DNA of 5,684 nucleotides from a bacterium (GTDB lineage Bacteria; UBA9089; JASEGY01): positions 1 to 5,684 of the forward strand of contig JASEGY010000253.1 in the NCBI GenBank assembly GCA_030019105.1. Direction: 5' to 3'. Positions 5,548 through 5,684 of this stretch are shown piece by piece. Positions within the stretch are counted from its first letter, which is position 1, and every line of letters begins with the position of its first letter. The notes under the pieces were generated by a model. It was not told where the DNA came from. It was given only the letters and a program-made list of their open reading frames with translations, and ran no database searches. The position numbers and the translations under genes are program-made.

Positions 5548-5548
5548 G

Positions 5549-5576
5549 TTTCGAGTTTCGGGTTTCGAGTTCCGGG
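5549..5576. repeat. Degenerate heptamer array, four TTTCGRG units
   Basis: Units are TTTCGAG, TTTCGGG, TTTCGAG and TTCCGGG, starting one base after the TAA of the membrane protein gene. TTTCGAG is also the last unit of the TTTCCAA arrays at 83-89 and 4497-4503, so the arrays appear related. Confidence 0.8.
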
Positions 5577-5599
5577 TTTATGGGGTTCGTTTGCTCTGG

Positions 5600-5621
5600 C
5601 TCCCAAGCTCCTGCTTGGGAG
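5600..5621. repeat. Strong 9-bp hairpin, possible terminator or REP-like palindrome
   Basis: CTCCCAAGC (5600-5608) and GCTTGGGAG (5613-5621) pair perfectly around TCCT, about 50 bases after the membrane gene stop. The G/C-rich stem could end transcription, but no T-tract follows on either side. The CCCAAGC...GCTTGGG form resembles dispersed palindromes in many environmental genomes. It directly precedes the right inverted repeat. Confidence 0.6.
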
Positions 5622-5623
5622 AC

Positions 5624-5684
5624 TATACGTGAGGCGGGCATAATTTGCGATTTTGCAACTACTCAGCCGTGCAAAAAAGGAACA
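5624..5684. repeat. 61-bp inverted repeat, right copy (runs to window edge)
   Basis: Matches the reverse complement of 4883-4943 with two mismatches (at 5629 and in the A/G run near 5680). It also resembles the left end of the 4642-4943 element in the same orientation, so it may be the start of another copy of that element continuing beyond the window. Confidence 0.9.

Noticed and set aside
5600..5621. Rho-independent terminator
   Set aside because: The stem is strong but no T-run follows in either direction, so it is kept only as a hairpin of uncertain role.

Overview
This window is bacterial. Every well-supported gene starts from ATG or GTG, most have a GGAGG-type ribosome binding site, and the genes are tightly packed or overlapping. 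Base composition is moderate, a little under half G+C by eye. The spacers are full of short 7-base tandem repeats, palindromes and a miniature transposon-like element. This reminds me of repeat-rich uncultivated candidate-phylum bacteria and of the heptanucleotide repeats known in cyanobacteria, but nothing here fixes the phylum.

Layout: positions 142-4375 hold five genes, all on the minus strand. In transcription order they are aroA (EPSP synthase), a divergent aroC (chorismate synthase), a DUF433 antitoxin-like protein, a DUF5615 PIN-like toxin-like protein, and a nucleoside phosphorylase related to uridine phosphorylase. aroA and aroC are the last two steps of the shikimate pathway (shikimate-3-phosphate to EPSP to chorismate). 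The last three genes overlap end to start by 13 and 11 bases, so they are probably translationally coupled. A near-identical direct repeat of about 80 bp lies just outside each end of this block (51-132 and 4472-4547).

Positions 4376-5112 contain no gene but are dense in repeats. They hold the second direct repeat with a heptamer hairpin, a 13-bp perfect palindrome, and a roughly 302-bp element with about 40-bp terminal inverted repeats that encloses a second heptamer hairpin. After this comes a good sigma70-type promoter driving the only plus-strand gene (5113-5547), a four-helix membrane protein of unknown function. That gene is followed by another heptamer array, a strong hairpin, and at the window end a 61-bp inverted copy (59/61 identical) of the element's right end, so the membrane gene and its promoter lie between long inverted repeats.

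The most notable observations are: (1) the chorismate synthase has Tyr in place of the catalytic His of the GESHG signature, Arg for His in the RHD motif, and an insert of about 60 residues; (2) a toxin-antitoxin-like pair is fused into one translational unit with a nucleoside phosphorylase that lacks the usual base-specificity residues; (3) several heptamer repeat families share one consensus and occur as inverted pairs.
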